From Baekduia soli (GTDB taxonomy: Bacteria > Actinomycetota > Thermoleophilia > Solirubrobacterales > Solirubrobacteraceae): 64,000 nucleotides of DNA. A program made the translations under genes and the position numbers. This document shows positions 25,845-33,234 of this stretch, in pieces (the first letter of the stretch is position 1; the number at the start of each line of letters is the position of its first letter). A model generated the notes under the pieces. It was not told where the DNA came from. It saw nothing but the letters and a program-made list of their open reading frames with translations, and ran no database searches. The stretch lies in contig NZ_CP042430.1 in the NCBI RefSeq assembly GCF_007970665.1, positions 2,976,001-3,040,000 of the forward strand, written 5' to 3'.

Positions 25845-26630
25845 ATGAGCACCCTGGTCGCCGAGCTCGAGCTCGACCTCGAGGTCTTCACGGGTCCGTT
25901 CGACCTGCTGCTGACGCTCGTCCTCAAGGAGGAGGTCGACCTTCTGGAGGTCGACCTGGCCGACGTCGTGCTGTCCTACATCGACGTGCTCGAGTGCCGC
26001 GGCGAGCTCGACCTCGAGGTCGCGACGGAGTTCCTCGTCCTCATCGCCGCGCTGCTCGAGCTCAAGTCGCGGCTCATGCTGCCCCGCGACGACGAGGAGC
26101 TGCTCGACCTCGAGCCCGACATCGCCGCCGAGGAGCTCCTGGCGCGGATGCTCGAGGCCAAGCGCTACCGCGCCGCCGCGCTCCACCTCATCGGGAAGCT
26201 GCACGGCGAGGACGGCGTGCGCTTCCGCAGCGCGCCGCTGCCGCCCGCGCTGCGCCGCACCGACATCGCCGACCTGGACTCCGTGTACGCCCCGGCGCGC
26301 CTGGGGCGGGCGATCGGCGGCCTGCTGGCCATGCCGCCGCGCGTGGACATCCGCCACCTCACGATCCCGCGCGTCAGCGTCGCCGAGCGCCTCGCGCACC
26401 TGCGCCGCCTGCTGCGCGGCGGCGGACGCACGACGTTCGAGGCGGCCGTGGCCGGGGCCGACCGCGTCACGGTGTGCGTGACCCTGTTCGCCCTGCTCGA
26501 ACTCTACAAGCAGGGTGAGGCCACCTGGCACCAGGACCATCCCTTCGGCGAGATCGAGATCCGCCCGGGCGAGGCGCAGGACGCGGCGCTGCCCGTTCCG
26601 GCCGCGGCCGGGGTCGGGGTCCCGGCTTGA
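25845..26630 (+). CDS. scpA: Segregation and condensation protein A
   Basis: A 261-residue kleisin subunit of the SMC-ScpAB condensin, which organises and segregates the chromosome. The N-terminal FTGPFDLLLTLVLKEEVDLLEVDLADV pattern (only its start GPFDLLL is diagnostic), EFLVLIAALLELKSRLMLP and a winged-helix C-terminal region (VTLFALLELYKQGEATWHQ) fit ScpA. It is followed at once by scpB with a TTGA overlap. Confidence 0.95.
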   Translation: MSTLVAELELDLEVFTGPFDLLLTLVLKEEVDLLEVDLADVVLSYIDVLECRGELDLEVATEFLVLIAALLELKSRLMLPRDDEELLDLEPDIAAEELLARMLEAKRYRAAALHLIGKLHGEDGVRFRSAPLPPALRRTDIADLDSVYAPARLGRAIGGLLAMPPRVDIRHLTIPRVSVAERLAHLRRLLRGGGRTTFEAAVAGADRVTVCVTLFALLELYKQGEATWHQDHPFGEIEIRPGEAQDAALPVPAAAGVGVPA

Positions 26631-27298
26631 GCGAGCTGCCGCGGACCGTCGAGGCGCTGCTCTTCCTGTCGGCCGAGCCGGTCACCGAGGCCGAGCTGCT
26701 CGACGCCTGCGAGTGCGAGGAGGAGGACCTCCGCGCCGCGCTGGAGCAGCTGCGCGAGGACTACGCGCCCGGGCGCCGTGGCCTCGAGCTGCGTGAGCTG
26801 GCCGGGGGCTTCACGCTGGCCACCGCCGCCGACACCGAGCCGGCCGCGCGGCGCCTGCTGTCCAAGCCGCGCACCCCGCCGCTGACGCCCGCCCAGGCCG
26901 AGACCCTGGCGATCGTCGCCTACCTGCAGCCCGTCTCGCGCCCGGAGATCACGCGCATCCGCGGCGTCAGCGCCGACTCCGCGGCCGGGACGCTGCTGGA
27001 GCGCGGGCTCATCGAGGAGAGCGGCCGCTCACCGTTCGGCGCCGTGCTGTACCGCACCACGCCGCTGTTCCTCAAGCTCTTCGGCATGGTCTCGCTCGAC
27101 GACCTGCCCGACGTCTCGGAGTGGGACCCCTCGCCCGAGGAGGAGTCCGACCTGCGCGAGCGCCTGCTGCGCGCCGGCGAGGCCAGGGCCGGGTCCACGC
27201 CTGCCACCGAGGACGGCTCGGAGGGGGCCGCGGAGCCGCCCGCCGGCGGTCTCGTCGAGGACCCGGGCGAGGACGTGCCCGAGGACCCCGAGCCCTAG
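26627..27298 (+). CDS. scpB: Segregation and condensation protein B
   Basis: A 223-residue partner of ScpA with two winged-helix domains. Typical segments are VEALLFLSAEPVTEAELLDA at the start, LRELAGGFTLAT, LSKPRTPPLTPAQAETLAIVAY, QPVSRPEITRIRGVSADSA and LFGMVSLDDLPD. An acidic, disordered tail of about 40 residues follows. The TTG start overlaps the scpA stop by four bases. Its TAG stop shares CTAG with the convergent oxidoreductase gene. Confidence 0.95.
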   Translation: MSELPRTVEALLFLSAEPVTEAELLDACECEEEDLRAALEQLREDYAPGRRGLELRELAGGFTLATAADTEPAARRLLSKPRTPPLTPAQAETLAIVAYLQPVSRPEITRIRGVSADSAAGTLLERGLIEESGRSPFGAVLYRTTPLFLKLFGMVSLDDLPDVSEWDPSPEEESDLRERLLRAGEARAGSTPATEDGSEGAAEPPAGGLVEDPGEDVPEDPEP

Positions 27299-27732
27299 GC
27301 CAGGCGGAACGTGGCGCGGCTGGTCTCGAAGGAGACCTCGAGCCACGTGTGGGCGATCTCCGGCGTGAAGCGGAACAGCGCGCCGACCTGGGGGAGGGCG
27401 GCGAACGCGGCCGCCGAGGCCTCCATGTCGTACTTGGCCGCGTAGGCGGTGTAGGCCGCGTCGTCCTCGGCGCGGACGGCCGTCCCCTCGAGGATCACGA
27501 CGTCGTCGCCGCTCTCGGTGTGCACGACCGCGCGCGGGTCGCGCAGCAGGTTGCGTCCCTTGACGGACTCCAGGCCGGTGCCGAACCACAGCCCGCCGTC
27601 CAGCCAGACGCCCCAGAGCGGCATGGCGTGCGGCCGGCCGTCGGCACGGGTCGTCGCCAGCCAGTACGTGCGCGCCCCGCGCAGGCGCTCCTGCACCTGC
27701 TCCCAGGTGATCCCGGTCATTTCCGAATCCAT
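27295..27732 (-). CDS. Pyridoxamine-phosphate-oxidase-fold (PPOX class) protein
   Basis: A 145-residue split-barrel protein with TYWLATTRADGRPHAMPLWGVW at its core (the ATTRADGRPH motif is typical), then WFGTGLESVKGRNLLRDPRAVVH. Members bind FMN or F420 and act as small oxidoreductases; the cofactor cannot be told from this sequence. The ATG at 27732 (MDSEMTGITW) is chosen since a -10 box lies 7 bases upstream. It is divergent from a TetR regulator, with a shared operator, so it is probably that regulator's target. Confidence 0.8.
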   Translation of the reverse strand: MDSEMTGITWEQVQERLRGARTYWLATTRADGRPHAMPLWGVWLDGGLWFGTGLESVKGRNLLRDPRAVVHTESGDDVVILEGTAVRAEDDAAYTAYAAKYDMEASAAAFAALPQVGALFRFTPEIAHTWLEVSFETSRATFRLA

Positions 27733-27741
27733 GTTCGGTAA
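27720..27741. promoter_or_regulatory. Candidate TetR operator
   Basis: TTTCCGAA (27720-27727) and TTCGGTAA (27734-27741) form a 7-of-8 inverted repeat with a 6-base centre, 22 bp in all. It covers the start of the oxidoreductase gene and touches both divergent -10 boxes. Size and place fit a TetR-family site. Confidence 0.6.
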
Positions 27742-27745
27742 TGTA
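27739..27745. promoter_or_regulatory. Back-to-back overlapping -10 boxes
   Basis: TAATGT (27739-27744, plus) lies 10 bases before the TetR ATG. TACATT (27740-27745 read on minus) lies 7 bases before the oxidoreductase ATG. The two boxes share five bases, so both genes cannot be initiated at the same instant. Confidence 0.5.
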
Positions 27746-27754
27746 GCCGTCTCC

Positions 27755-28285
27755 ATGTCCGGCCGTCCACGAGTCCACTCCGACGACGCGCTCCTGGACG
27801 CCGCGGAGCGGGTCGTCGCCCGCGCCGGCGTGCCCGGCGTGACGTTCGCCGCGGTCGCCGCCGAGGCGGGCATCGCCGCCTCGTCCCTGCACCAGCGCTT
27901 CGGCTCCAAGCGCTCGCTGCTGCTCGCGCTCGCCGCGCGCGCGGCGCCGCCGGCCCCGCGGGCCGACCTGCCGGCGCGCGAGGCGCTCGTCGACCTGCTC
28001 TCCGGGCTGGCCGGTCCCATCGCCGAGCGCCAGGCGTTCCTGGGCCACTTCACGATGCTGGCGCTCGACCTGCAGGACCCCGAGTTCGGCGCGCACGCCC
28101 GCCGCTACACGCTGGCGCTGCGCGCGACGATCGAGCGCCTGCTCGCCGCCGCCGGGATCCCCGACCCGGCCGCGCGGGCCCCCGTCGTCCACGCCGCGCA
28201 GCAGGGCGCGCTGCTGCTCTGGGCACTCGACGGGCAGGGCACGGCCGCCGGGCGCGTCCGCGCGGCGGTCGACGCCGTCCTGTGA
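27755..28285 (+). CDS. TetR-family transcriptional regulator
   Basis: A 176-residue regulator with an N-terminal helix-turn-helix (residues about 9-50): SDDALLDAAERVVARAGVPG then FAAVAAEAGIAASSLHQRFGSKRSLLLAL, of which the VAAEAGIAASSLHQRFGSK part is the recognition region. The C-terminal ligand domain is helical and unassigned. An upstream in-frame ATG at 27731 lies inside the operator and is less likely to be the start. It probably represses itself and the divergent PPOX-class gene. Confidence 0.88.
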   Translation: MSGRPRVHSDDALLDAAERVVARAGVPGVTFAAVAAEAGIAASSLHQRFGSKRSLLLALAARAAPPAPRADLPAREALVDLLSGLAGPIAERQAFLGHFTMLALDLQDPEFGAHARRYTLALRATIERLLAAAGIPDPAARAPVVHAAQQGALLLWALDGQGTAAGRVRAAVDAVL

Positions 28286-28289
28286 GGCG

Positions 28290-29696
28290 TCAGCCCTCAC
28301 GCTCGCACAGCAGGGCCGCCAGCGCGTCGTGGCCGCCGACCTGCGCCCAGCCGGCGGCGGTGCCGTCGTGCCCGGCGTCGCGCAGCGCCGGATCGGCGCC
28401 GGCGGCCAGCAGCGCCTCGACGACCTCGCGGCGGCCGCCCTGGGCGGCGAGGTGCAGCGCGGTCACGCCGTCGCCGTGGTCGGGGCCGCCGAACGTGCCG
28501 CGGGCGTCGACGTCGGCGCCCAGCGCGAGGAGGCGCCCGACGGCCGCCACGCGCCCCGACGCCGCCGCCCAGGCCAGCGCCGTGCCGCGATAGACGTCGG
28601 CGTCGACGCGGGCGCCGCGCGCCACGAGGACGTCGAGCGCCTCGACGCGGTCGCTGCGCGCGGCCCACGAGAGCGCCTCGTCGAGGACCTCCTGGGGATC
28701 GTCGGACGGCGCCCACGGCGGGAAGCCGCTGTGGGGGCGGTAGAACCCGCGGTGTGCGCCGGCGGCGGGTGAGACGGTGCCGTCGGCGGCGACGAGCTCG
28801 TCGAGGACGTCCAGGCGCCCCAGGCCGGCGGCCGCGCGGAGGTTGCGCGGCAGGACGCCCTCGGGCTCGAGGACCTCGGTCACCCGGCGGTGGCCCCAGA
28901 ACAGCGCGGCGACGAGCGGCGTGCCGCCCTCGCCGCGGGCGCTGACCTCGGGCCAGGCGCCGGCGTCCAGCAGCCGGCGCGCCAGCCGCGGCTGGTCGCT
29001 GTAGGCCGTCTGGTGCAGCGGCGTCCAGCCGTGAGCGTTGGCATGGTTGGGATCGGAGCCGCGCTCCAGCAGCAGGTCGACGACGCGCTCGTCGCCGGTC
29101 GCGGTGGCCATCCCCAGCAGGTCGTTGCCGTTGGTGCCGCGGGCGGTCACGAGGTCGGGGAAGAGGTCCAGGAGCTCCCGCAGGGCGCCGTCGGCGCGGG
29201 CCTCCACGGCCCGGTAGGCGCGGGCGAACGGCTCACCGCCCTCGCGCAGGTCCTCGACGTGGCGGCGCAGCGCCGACCAGGTCGCAAAGCCGTGGCGCTG
29301 GGCGACGACGGTGCGCGCGCCGGCGCTCGTGAGCGGCGCCCCCGTCCCCTCGAACGGCGCCAGGGCGCCGGGCGTGCCGTCCCGGGCGGAGGCCAGCAGG
29401 CCCTCCGCGCGGCCCTCGTAGGAGCCGAGGTCCTCGTGGTAGGCGTGCTCGAGCGCGGTGCCGTGGGTCTCCACGCGCTGTACGTAGGCGCGCAGCCGCG
29501 GCCACGAGTCGAAGCCCAGCTCGCGGGCCAGGACGTGCTGGGCGCCCGCGACCTTCAGCGGCTTGAGCGGGTTGGCACGGTGGGCCCCGGCGCGCGCGAC
29601 GGCTGCGGGGTCGCCGGCGGCGTGGGCGCGCGCGAGCTCCTTGGCGCGGCGGTGCAGCGCGTCCAGGCCCAGCGGCTCGGGCGCCGGCGTGCCCAC
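28290..29696 (-). CDS. Ankyrin-repeat protein
   Basis: A 468-residue protein. The C-terminal 300 residues hold five or more ankyrin repeats (GWTPLHQTAYSDQPRLARRLLDAGA, with the core TPLH; GVTALHLAAQGGRREVVEALL, with the core TALHLAA). The N-terminal part contains two copies of a shorter motif, ELGFDSWPRLRAYV and RHGFATWSALRRHV, found in a group of bacterial ankyrin proteins. Protein-protein interaction is the only safe function. The start is GTG 29696, 5 bases after the rlmN stop, so it is probably the second gene of an rlmN operon. Confidence 0.8.
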   Translation of the reverse strand: MGTPAPEPLGLDALHRRAKELARAHAAGDPAAVARAGAHRANPLKPLKVAGAQHVLARELGFDSWPRLRAYVQRVETHGTALEHAYHEDLGSYEGRAEGLLASARDGTPGALAPFEGTGAPLTSAGARTVVAQRHGFATWSALRRHVEDLREGGEPFARAYRAVEARADGALRELLDLFPDLVTARGTNGNDLLGMATATGDERVVDLLLERGSDPNHANAHGWTPLHQTAYSDQPRLARRLLDAGAWPEVSARGEGGTPLVAALFWGHRRVTEVLEPEGVLPRNLRAAAGLGRLDVLDELVAADGTVSPAAGAHRGFYRPHSGFPPWAPSDDPQEVLDEALSWAARSDRVEALDVLVARGARVDADVYRGTALAWAAASGRVAAVGRLLALGADVDARGTFGGPDHGDGVTALHLAAQGGRREVVEALLAAGADPALRDAGHDGTAAGWAQVGGHDALAALLCEREG

Positions 29697-29701
29697 GGCG
29701 C

Positions 29702-30688
29702 TCAGGAGGCCAGGGCCTTGGCGGCCAGCTGGCCGCAGGCCGCCTCGATGTCCTGCCCGCGGGTGAGGCGCACCGTCGCGCCGATGCCGTGCTCCTCCAG
29801 CGCGGCGCGGAAGGCCGCGATCGCGTCGCGGCCCGAGCCGTCGTAGGTCCCCGTCGGGTTGTAGGGGATGAGGTTGATCTTGTACTTCTTGGGATCGAGC
29901 ACCCGGGCGAGCTGGACGGCCTGCTCGTAGCGGTCGTTGACGCCGGCGAGCATCACGTACTCGATGAACACCATCCGGCGCTTGCGCTCGTAGAAGCGGT
30001 CGCAGGCGGCGAGCACCTCGCGCAGCGGGTAGCGGTCGTTGACGGGCATGATCGCCGAGCGCAGCTCCTCGTCGGCGGCGTGCAGCGACAGCGCCAGGCG
30101 GATCGGCATGTCGCTCTCGGTCAGGCGATCGATCCCCGGCACCCAGCCCACCGTCGAGATCGCCGTGCGTCGGTGCGTCACGCCGAGGTCGGGCAGGCGC
30201 CGGCAGGCGCCGAGCACGGCGTCGAGGTTCATCATCGGCTCGCCCATGCCCATGAACACGACGTGGTCGACGTCCTCGGTGCGGCGGAAGTGCAGCGCCT
30301 GGTCCAGGATCTCCGAGGCGGTGAGGTTGCGGCCGAACTTCATCGCCCCCGTCGCGCAGAACGTGCACGTCAGCGGGCAGCCCGACTGCGAGGACAGGCA
30401 CAGCGAGCGCCGGCCGTCGCGGTAGCGCATGAGCACGGCCTCGACCGGGCGGCCGTCGTGGGTGGCGAACAGGGCCTTGACCGTGCCGTCGGCGGCGTGG
30501 GCCTCGTTGGTGACCGTCAGCGTGCTGAAGGGCACGCGCGCGGCCAGCTCGTCGCGCAGGGCGACGGGCAGGTTGGTCATGTCGGCGTAGCCGTCCGCGC
30601 CGCCCGCGGTCCACTCCCACACCTGGCGGGCGCGGAACGCGGGCTGGCCGAGCTCGGCGAGCATGCGCTGCAGGAGGTCGAGGTCCAT
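29702..30688 (-). CDS. rlmN: 23S rRNA A2503 / tRNA A37 methyltransferase RlmN
   Basis: A 328-residue radical-SAM enzyme that C2-methylates A2503 of 23S rRNA and A37 of some tRNAs. The iron-sulphur cysteines are C104, C108 and C111 in SGCPLTCTFCATG. VVFMGMGEPMMNLD and STVGWVPGIDRL follow, and the resolving cysteine lies in the C-terminal EAACGQLAAK. N-terminal LGQPAFRARQVWEW is also typical. It is divergent from the rluB-like gene with overlapping -10 boxes. Confidence 0.95.
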   Translation of the reverse strand: MDLDLLQRMLAELGQPAFRARQVWEWTAGGADGYADMTNLPVALRDELAARVPFSTLTVTNEAHAADGTVKALFATHDGRPVEAVLMRYRDGRRSLCLSSQSGCPLTCTFCATGAMKFGRNLTASEILDQALHFRRTEDVDHVVFMGMGEPMMNLDAVLGACRRLPDLGVTHRRTAISTVGWVPGIDRLTESDMPIRLALSLHAADEELRSAIMPVNDRYPLREVLAACDRFYERKRRMVFIEYVMLAGVNDRYEQAVQLARVLDPKKYKINLIPYNPTGTYDGSGRDAIAAFRAALEEHGIGATVRLTRGQDIEAACGQLAAKALAS

Positions 30689-30698
30689 GCCGTCCCAC

Positions 30699-30708
30699 AG
30701 GCTAGTGT
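30699..30708. promoter_or_regulatory. Overlapping divergent -10 boxes for rlmN and the rluB-like gene
   Basis: On the minus strand TAGCCT (30699-30704) lies 10 bases before the rlmN ATG. On the plus strand TAGTGT (30703-30708) lies 9 bases before the ATG at 30718. The whole divergent region is only 29 bases. Confidence 0.5.
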
Positions 30709-30717
30709 CGCCGGGAC

Positions 30718-31440
30718 ATGCGCCTCGCGAAGTTCCTCGCCCACGCCGGTGTCGCCTCCCGCCGCGCCGCGGAGGAGATCGTGCGCGACGGGCGCGTCAC
30801 CGTCGCCCGCGAGGTCGTGGTCGACCCGGCGCGCGACGTCGACGGCGACGAGCCCGTCGCCGTGGACGGCAGGACGGTCCGCCCGCCCGAGGAGCGCGCG
30901 GTCTGGGCCGTCCACAAGCCCGCGGGCGTCGTCTCGACCGCGCGCGACACGCACGGGCGCCCCACGGTGGTCGGCATGGTCCGCAAGGCGGGCACGCGCC
31001 TGTACCCCGTGGGGCGCCTGGACGCCGACACGACCGGGCTGATCCTGCTCACCGACGACGGCGACCTGGCCAACCAGCTCACCCACCCGAAGTTCGAGGT
31101 GACCAAGACCTACCTCGCCGAGGTCGACAACGGCCCGGTGCGCGAGCCGGCGCTGCGGGCGCTGCGGGCCGGCGTCGTGCTCGACGACGGCAGGACGGCG
31201 CCCGCCGGCGTCCGGCAGCTGCGCTCCGGCGTGCTCGAGCTCACCCTGCGCGAGGGGCGCAAGCGCCAGGTCAAGCGGATGTGCGAGCACGTCGGCCACC
31301 CGGTGCGCAAGCTGTCACGCGTGGCGTTCGGGCCGCTGCGCCTCGGCGACCTCGCCGAGGGGGCCGTGCGTCGCCTCAGTCCTGCGGAGGTCCAACGCCT
31401 GCGCGACGCAGCGGCACGACCTGGCCGCGAGCAGGACTGA
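30718..31440 (+). CDS. rRNA pseudouridine synthase (RsuA/RluB family)
   Basis: A 240-residue enzyme. It has an N-terminal S4 RNA-binding domain (MRLAKFLAHAGVASRRAAEE) and a catalytic domain with GRLDADTTGLILLTDDG, whose catalytic aspartate is D102. VTKTYLAEV and EGRKRQVKRMCEHVGHPV follow. This family isomerises uridines in 16S or 23S rRNA; whether it acts like RsuA, RluB, RluE or RluF cannot be decided. It sits opposite rlmN, another rRNA modifier. Its 3' end overlaps the convergent GGDEF gene by 65 bases. Confidence 0.92.
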   Translation: MRLAKFLAHAGVASRRAAEEIVRDGRVTVAREVVVDPARDVDGDEPVAVDGRTVRPPEERAVWAVHKPAGVVSTARDTHGRPTVVGMVRKAGTRLYPVGRLDADTTGLILLTDDGDLANQLTHPKFEVTKTYLAEVDNGPVREPALRALRAGVVLDDGRTAPAGVRQLRSGVLELTLREGRKRQVKRMCEHVGHPVRKLSRVAFGPLRLGDLAEGAVRRLSPAEVQRLRDAAARPGREQD

Positions 31441-32734
31441 CGACCTGATCGCGGCCATGCGCCTTGGCCTGGTTGAGCGCGAGGTCGGCCGCGGCCAGCG
31501 CCACGGCGATCCCGTCGTCGTCCGGGCCGACCATGGCGATGCCGCCCGAGGCGGTGGTGCGTACGTCGTGGGCCCAGGTCCCCACCGGCTCGTCGCGGAC
31601 CGCGGCCACGGCCCGGTCGATGGCCAGCGTCACGCCGTCGGCGTCCGTGTCGGGCAGCAGCACGAGGAAGCCCTCCTCGCCGGCGCGCCCGAGCACGTCG
31701 GCGTCGCGCAGCTGCTCGCGCAGGCGCGTGGCGACGGTGAGCAGGACGGCGTCGGCGGCCAGCGGGCCGTGGCGGTCGCCGATGCGCTTGAGCCCGTCGA
31801 CGTCGACGAGCGCGAGGCCCAGCGGCGCGCCGGGCCCGCGGGTGCGGTGCAGGTGCTCGGCGGCCACGAGCGCCGCGGCGCGCGTGAGGACCCCCGTCAG
31901 GGGGTCGGCGTCGCCGGCGCGCTCGTCGGCACTGCCGAAGGCCCCGAGGCGCTCGAGCCCGATGAGCAGCGTGGCGAGCACGACGCCGGCGCCGAGCAGG
32001 TCCAGGGCGCCGGCGGCATAGGAGCCGAGGCTGTGACGGTCGGAGGCCACGAGCGTCAGCGCCGTCGCGGCGACCGCGCACGTGACGACGAACAGCAGCC
32101 GGCGCTCGAGCTCGCTGCGGCGCCCGCGCCGCGCGACGATGAGCAGCGCGGTGGCGTCGGCGACGAGGACCACCGCGCCGGCCAGCAGGCCGAAGGTCGT
32201 CAGCTCTCCGCCGGAGGTCGCGTCGGGGAGGTGGGCGCCGACGGCCATGACGGCCGCCGCGATGCCCGCCGCGACGGCCGCGACCAGCACGAGCGCGATC
32301 ACGGCCGTGCGGCCGCGGTGCAGCGTCGGGGCGGCCAGGCGACGGCGCATGGCGGGCGGGCCGCCCCACAGGGCGCCGGCCAGGGCGACGGGCAGGACCG
32401 CGTGGCCCGCGGCCCACAGCCACGCCGGAGCCGGGTCGGCGCCGAGCGCGCCGTGGGTCGTGAGGCCGCCGGGCACGGCGATCGCGTGGGCGGCCGCGAG
32501 CAGCCCGGCGAAGAGGTAGGCGCAGGCCAGGCCGAGGCGGGTCGCCGATCCGAAGGCCAGGAAGCGCGTGGTCAGCACGCCGGCGACGACGAGGTCGCAG
32601 GCGACGATCGCCACGAGCGCCGCGGGCACGCTGGAGCGGCCGGGACCGAGATCCTCGCGCACGAACGGGATCGCGACCAGGCACGCGGCGAGCAGGAGGA
32701 GGATGGGTAGGCGGCGCGGGACGGAACGGGCCAT
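31376..32734 (-). CDS. Membrane protein with a degenerate GGDEF domain
   Basis: A 452-residue protein. Residues 1-270 are mostly hydrophobic helices (about seven or eight), a membrane sensor-like region. The C-terminal part is a GGDEF fold: DADPLTGVLTRAAAL, LVDVDGLKRIGDRHGPLAADAVL, then RDADVLGRAGEEGFLVLLPD. Aligned on RxxD, the signature reads GEEGF instead of GG(D/E)EF, so cyclase activity is doubtful. The RxxD inhibitory-site motif (RDAD) is kept. It may be a cyclic-di-GMP receptor or an inactive relative. The C terminus overlaps the convergent rluB-like gene. Confidence 0.8.
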   Translation of the reverse strand: MARSVPRRLPILLLLAACLVAIPFVREDLGPGRSSVPAALVAIVACDLVVAGVLTTRFLAFGSATRLGLACAYLFAGLLAAAHAIAVPGGLTTHGALGADPAPAWLWAAGHAVLPVALAGALWGGPPAMRRRLAAPTLHRGRTAVIALVLVAAVAAGIAAAVMAVGAHLPDATSGGELTTFGLLAGAVVLVADATALLIVARRGRRSELERRLLFVVTCAVAATALTLVASDRHSLGSYAAGALDLLGAGVVLATLLIGLERLGAFGSADERAGDADPLTGVLTRAAALVAAEHLHRTRGPGAPLGLALVDVDGLKRIGDRHGPLAADAVLLTVATRLREQLRDADVLGRAGEEGFLVLLPDTDADGVTLAIDRAVAAVRDEPVGTWAHDVRTTASGGIAMVGPDDDGIAVALAAADLALNQAKAHGRDQVVSPARGQVVPLRRAGVGPPQD

Positions 32735-32821
32735 CAGGACGTGGGTCGGCCGGTCCGACGGCGTCGCGCAGGGGGTGTGGACGAACGGGCGACGCCCGGC
32801 CCTGGCATGATCCGCCGCCGA

Positions 32822-33187
32822 ATGCGGCTCTTCGCCCTCCGAGGCGCGATCACGGTCGACCGGAACACCGCGCAGGCGATCCTGGGTGCGACGGAGTTGC
32901 TCATGCGCGAGATCATGGAGCGCAACGACCTCGTGCCCGAGGACGTGGTGAGCTGCCTGTTCACGCTCACGGAGGACCTCGACGCCGAGTTCCCCGCCGT
33001 GGCGGCGCGGGGCCTGGGGTTCGGGCAGGTTCCGCTCATGTGCGCACGTGAGGTGCCGGTGCCGGGCTCGCTGCCGCGGGTGATCCGGGTGATGATGCAC
33101 TACCACGCCGCCGACGATCACACCGCCCGGCACGTGTACCTCGGCGAGGCCAGGTCGCTGCGCCGCGACCTCGACTCGGCGCAGTGA
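32822..33187 (+). CDS. aroH: Chorismate mutase, AroH type
   Basis: A 121-residue monofunctional chorismate mutase (chorismate to prephenate) of the trimeric Bacillus AroH fold. Key segments are LRGAITVDRNTAQAI, MERNDLVPEDVVSCLFTLTEDLDAEFPA, and IRVMMHYHA followed by RHVYLGEA, whose residues build the active site. The ATG at 32822 gives the usual start; ATG 32807 is an alternative. A CATGAT box lies 10 bases upstream of 32822. It heads the aromatic block and is followed by hisC after about 50 bases. Confidence 0.93.
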   Translation: MRLFALRGAITVDRNTAQAILGATELLMREIMERNDLVPEDVVSCLFTLTEDLDAEFPAVAARGLGFGQVPLMCAREVPVPGSLPRVIRVMMHYHAADDHTARHVYLGEARSLRRDLDSAQ

Positions 33188-33219
33188 CGACCGGGCACGG
33201 GCCGGGGCGCCGCGGGTCG

Positions 33220-33225
33220 TAGACT
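33220..33225 (+). promoter_or_regulatory. -10 box for hisC
   Basis: TAGACT ends 9 bases before the ATG at 33235. Confidence 0.45.
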
Positions 33226-33234
33226 CGCCCGACG

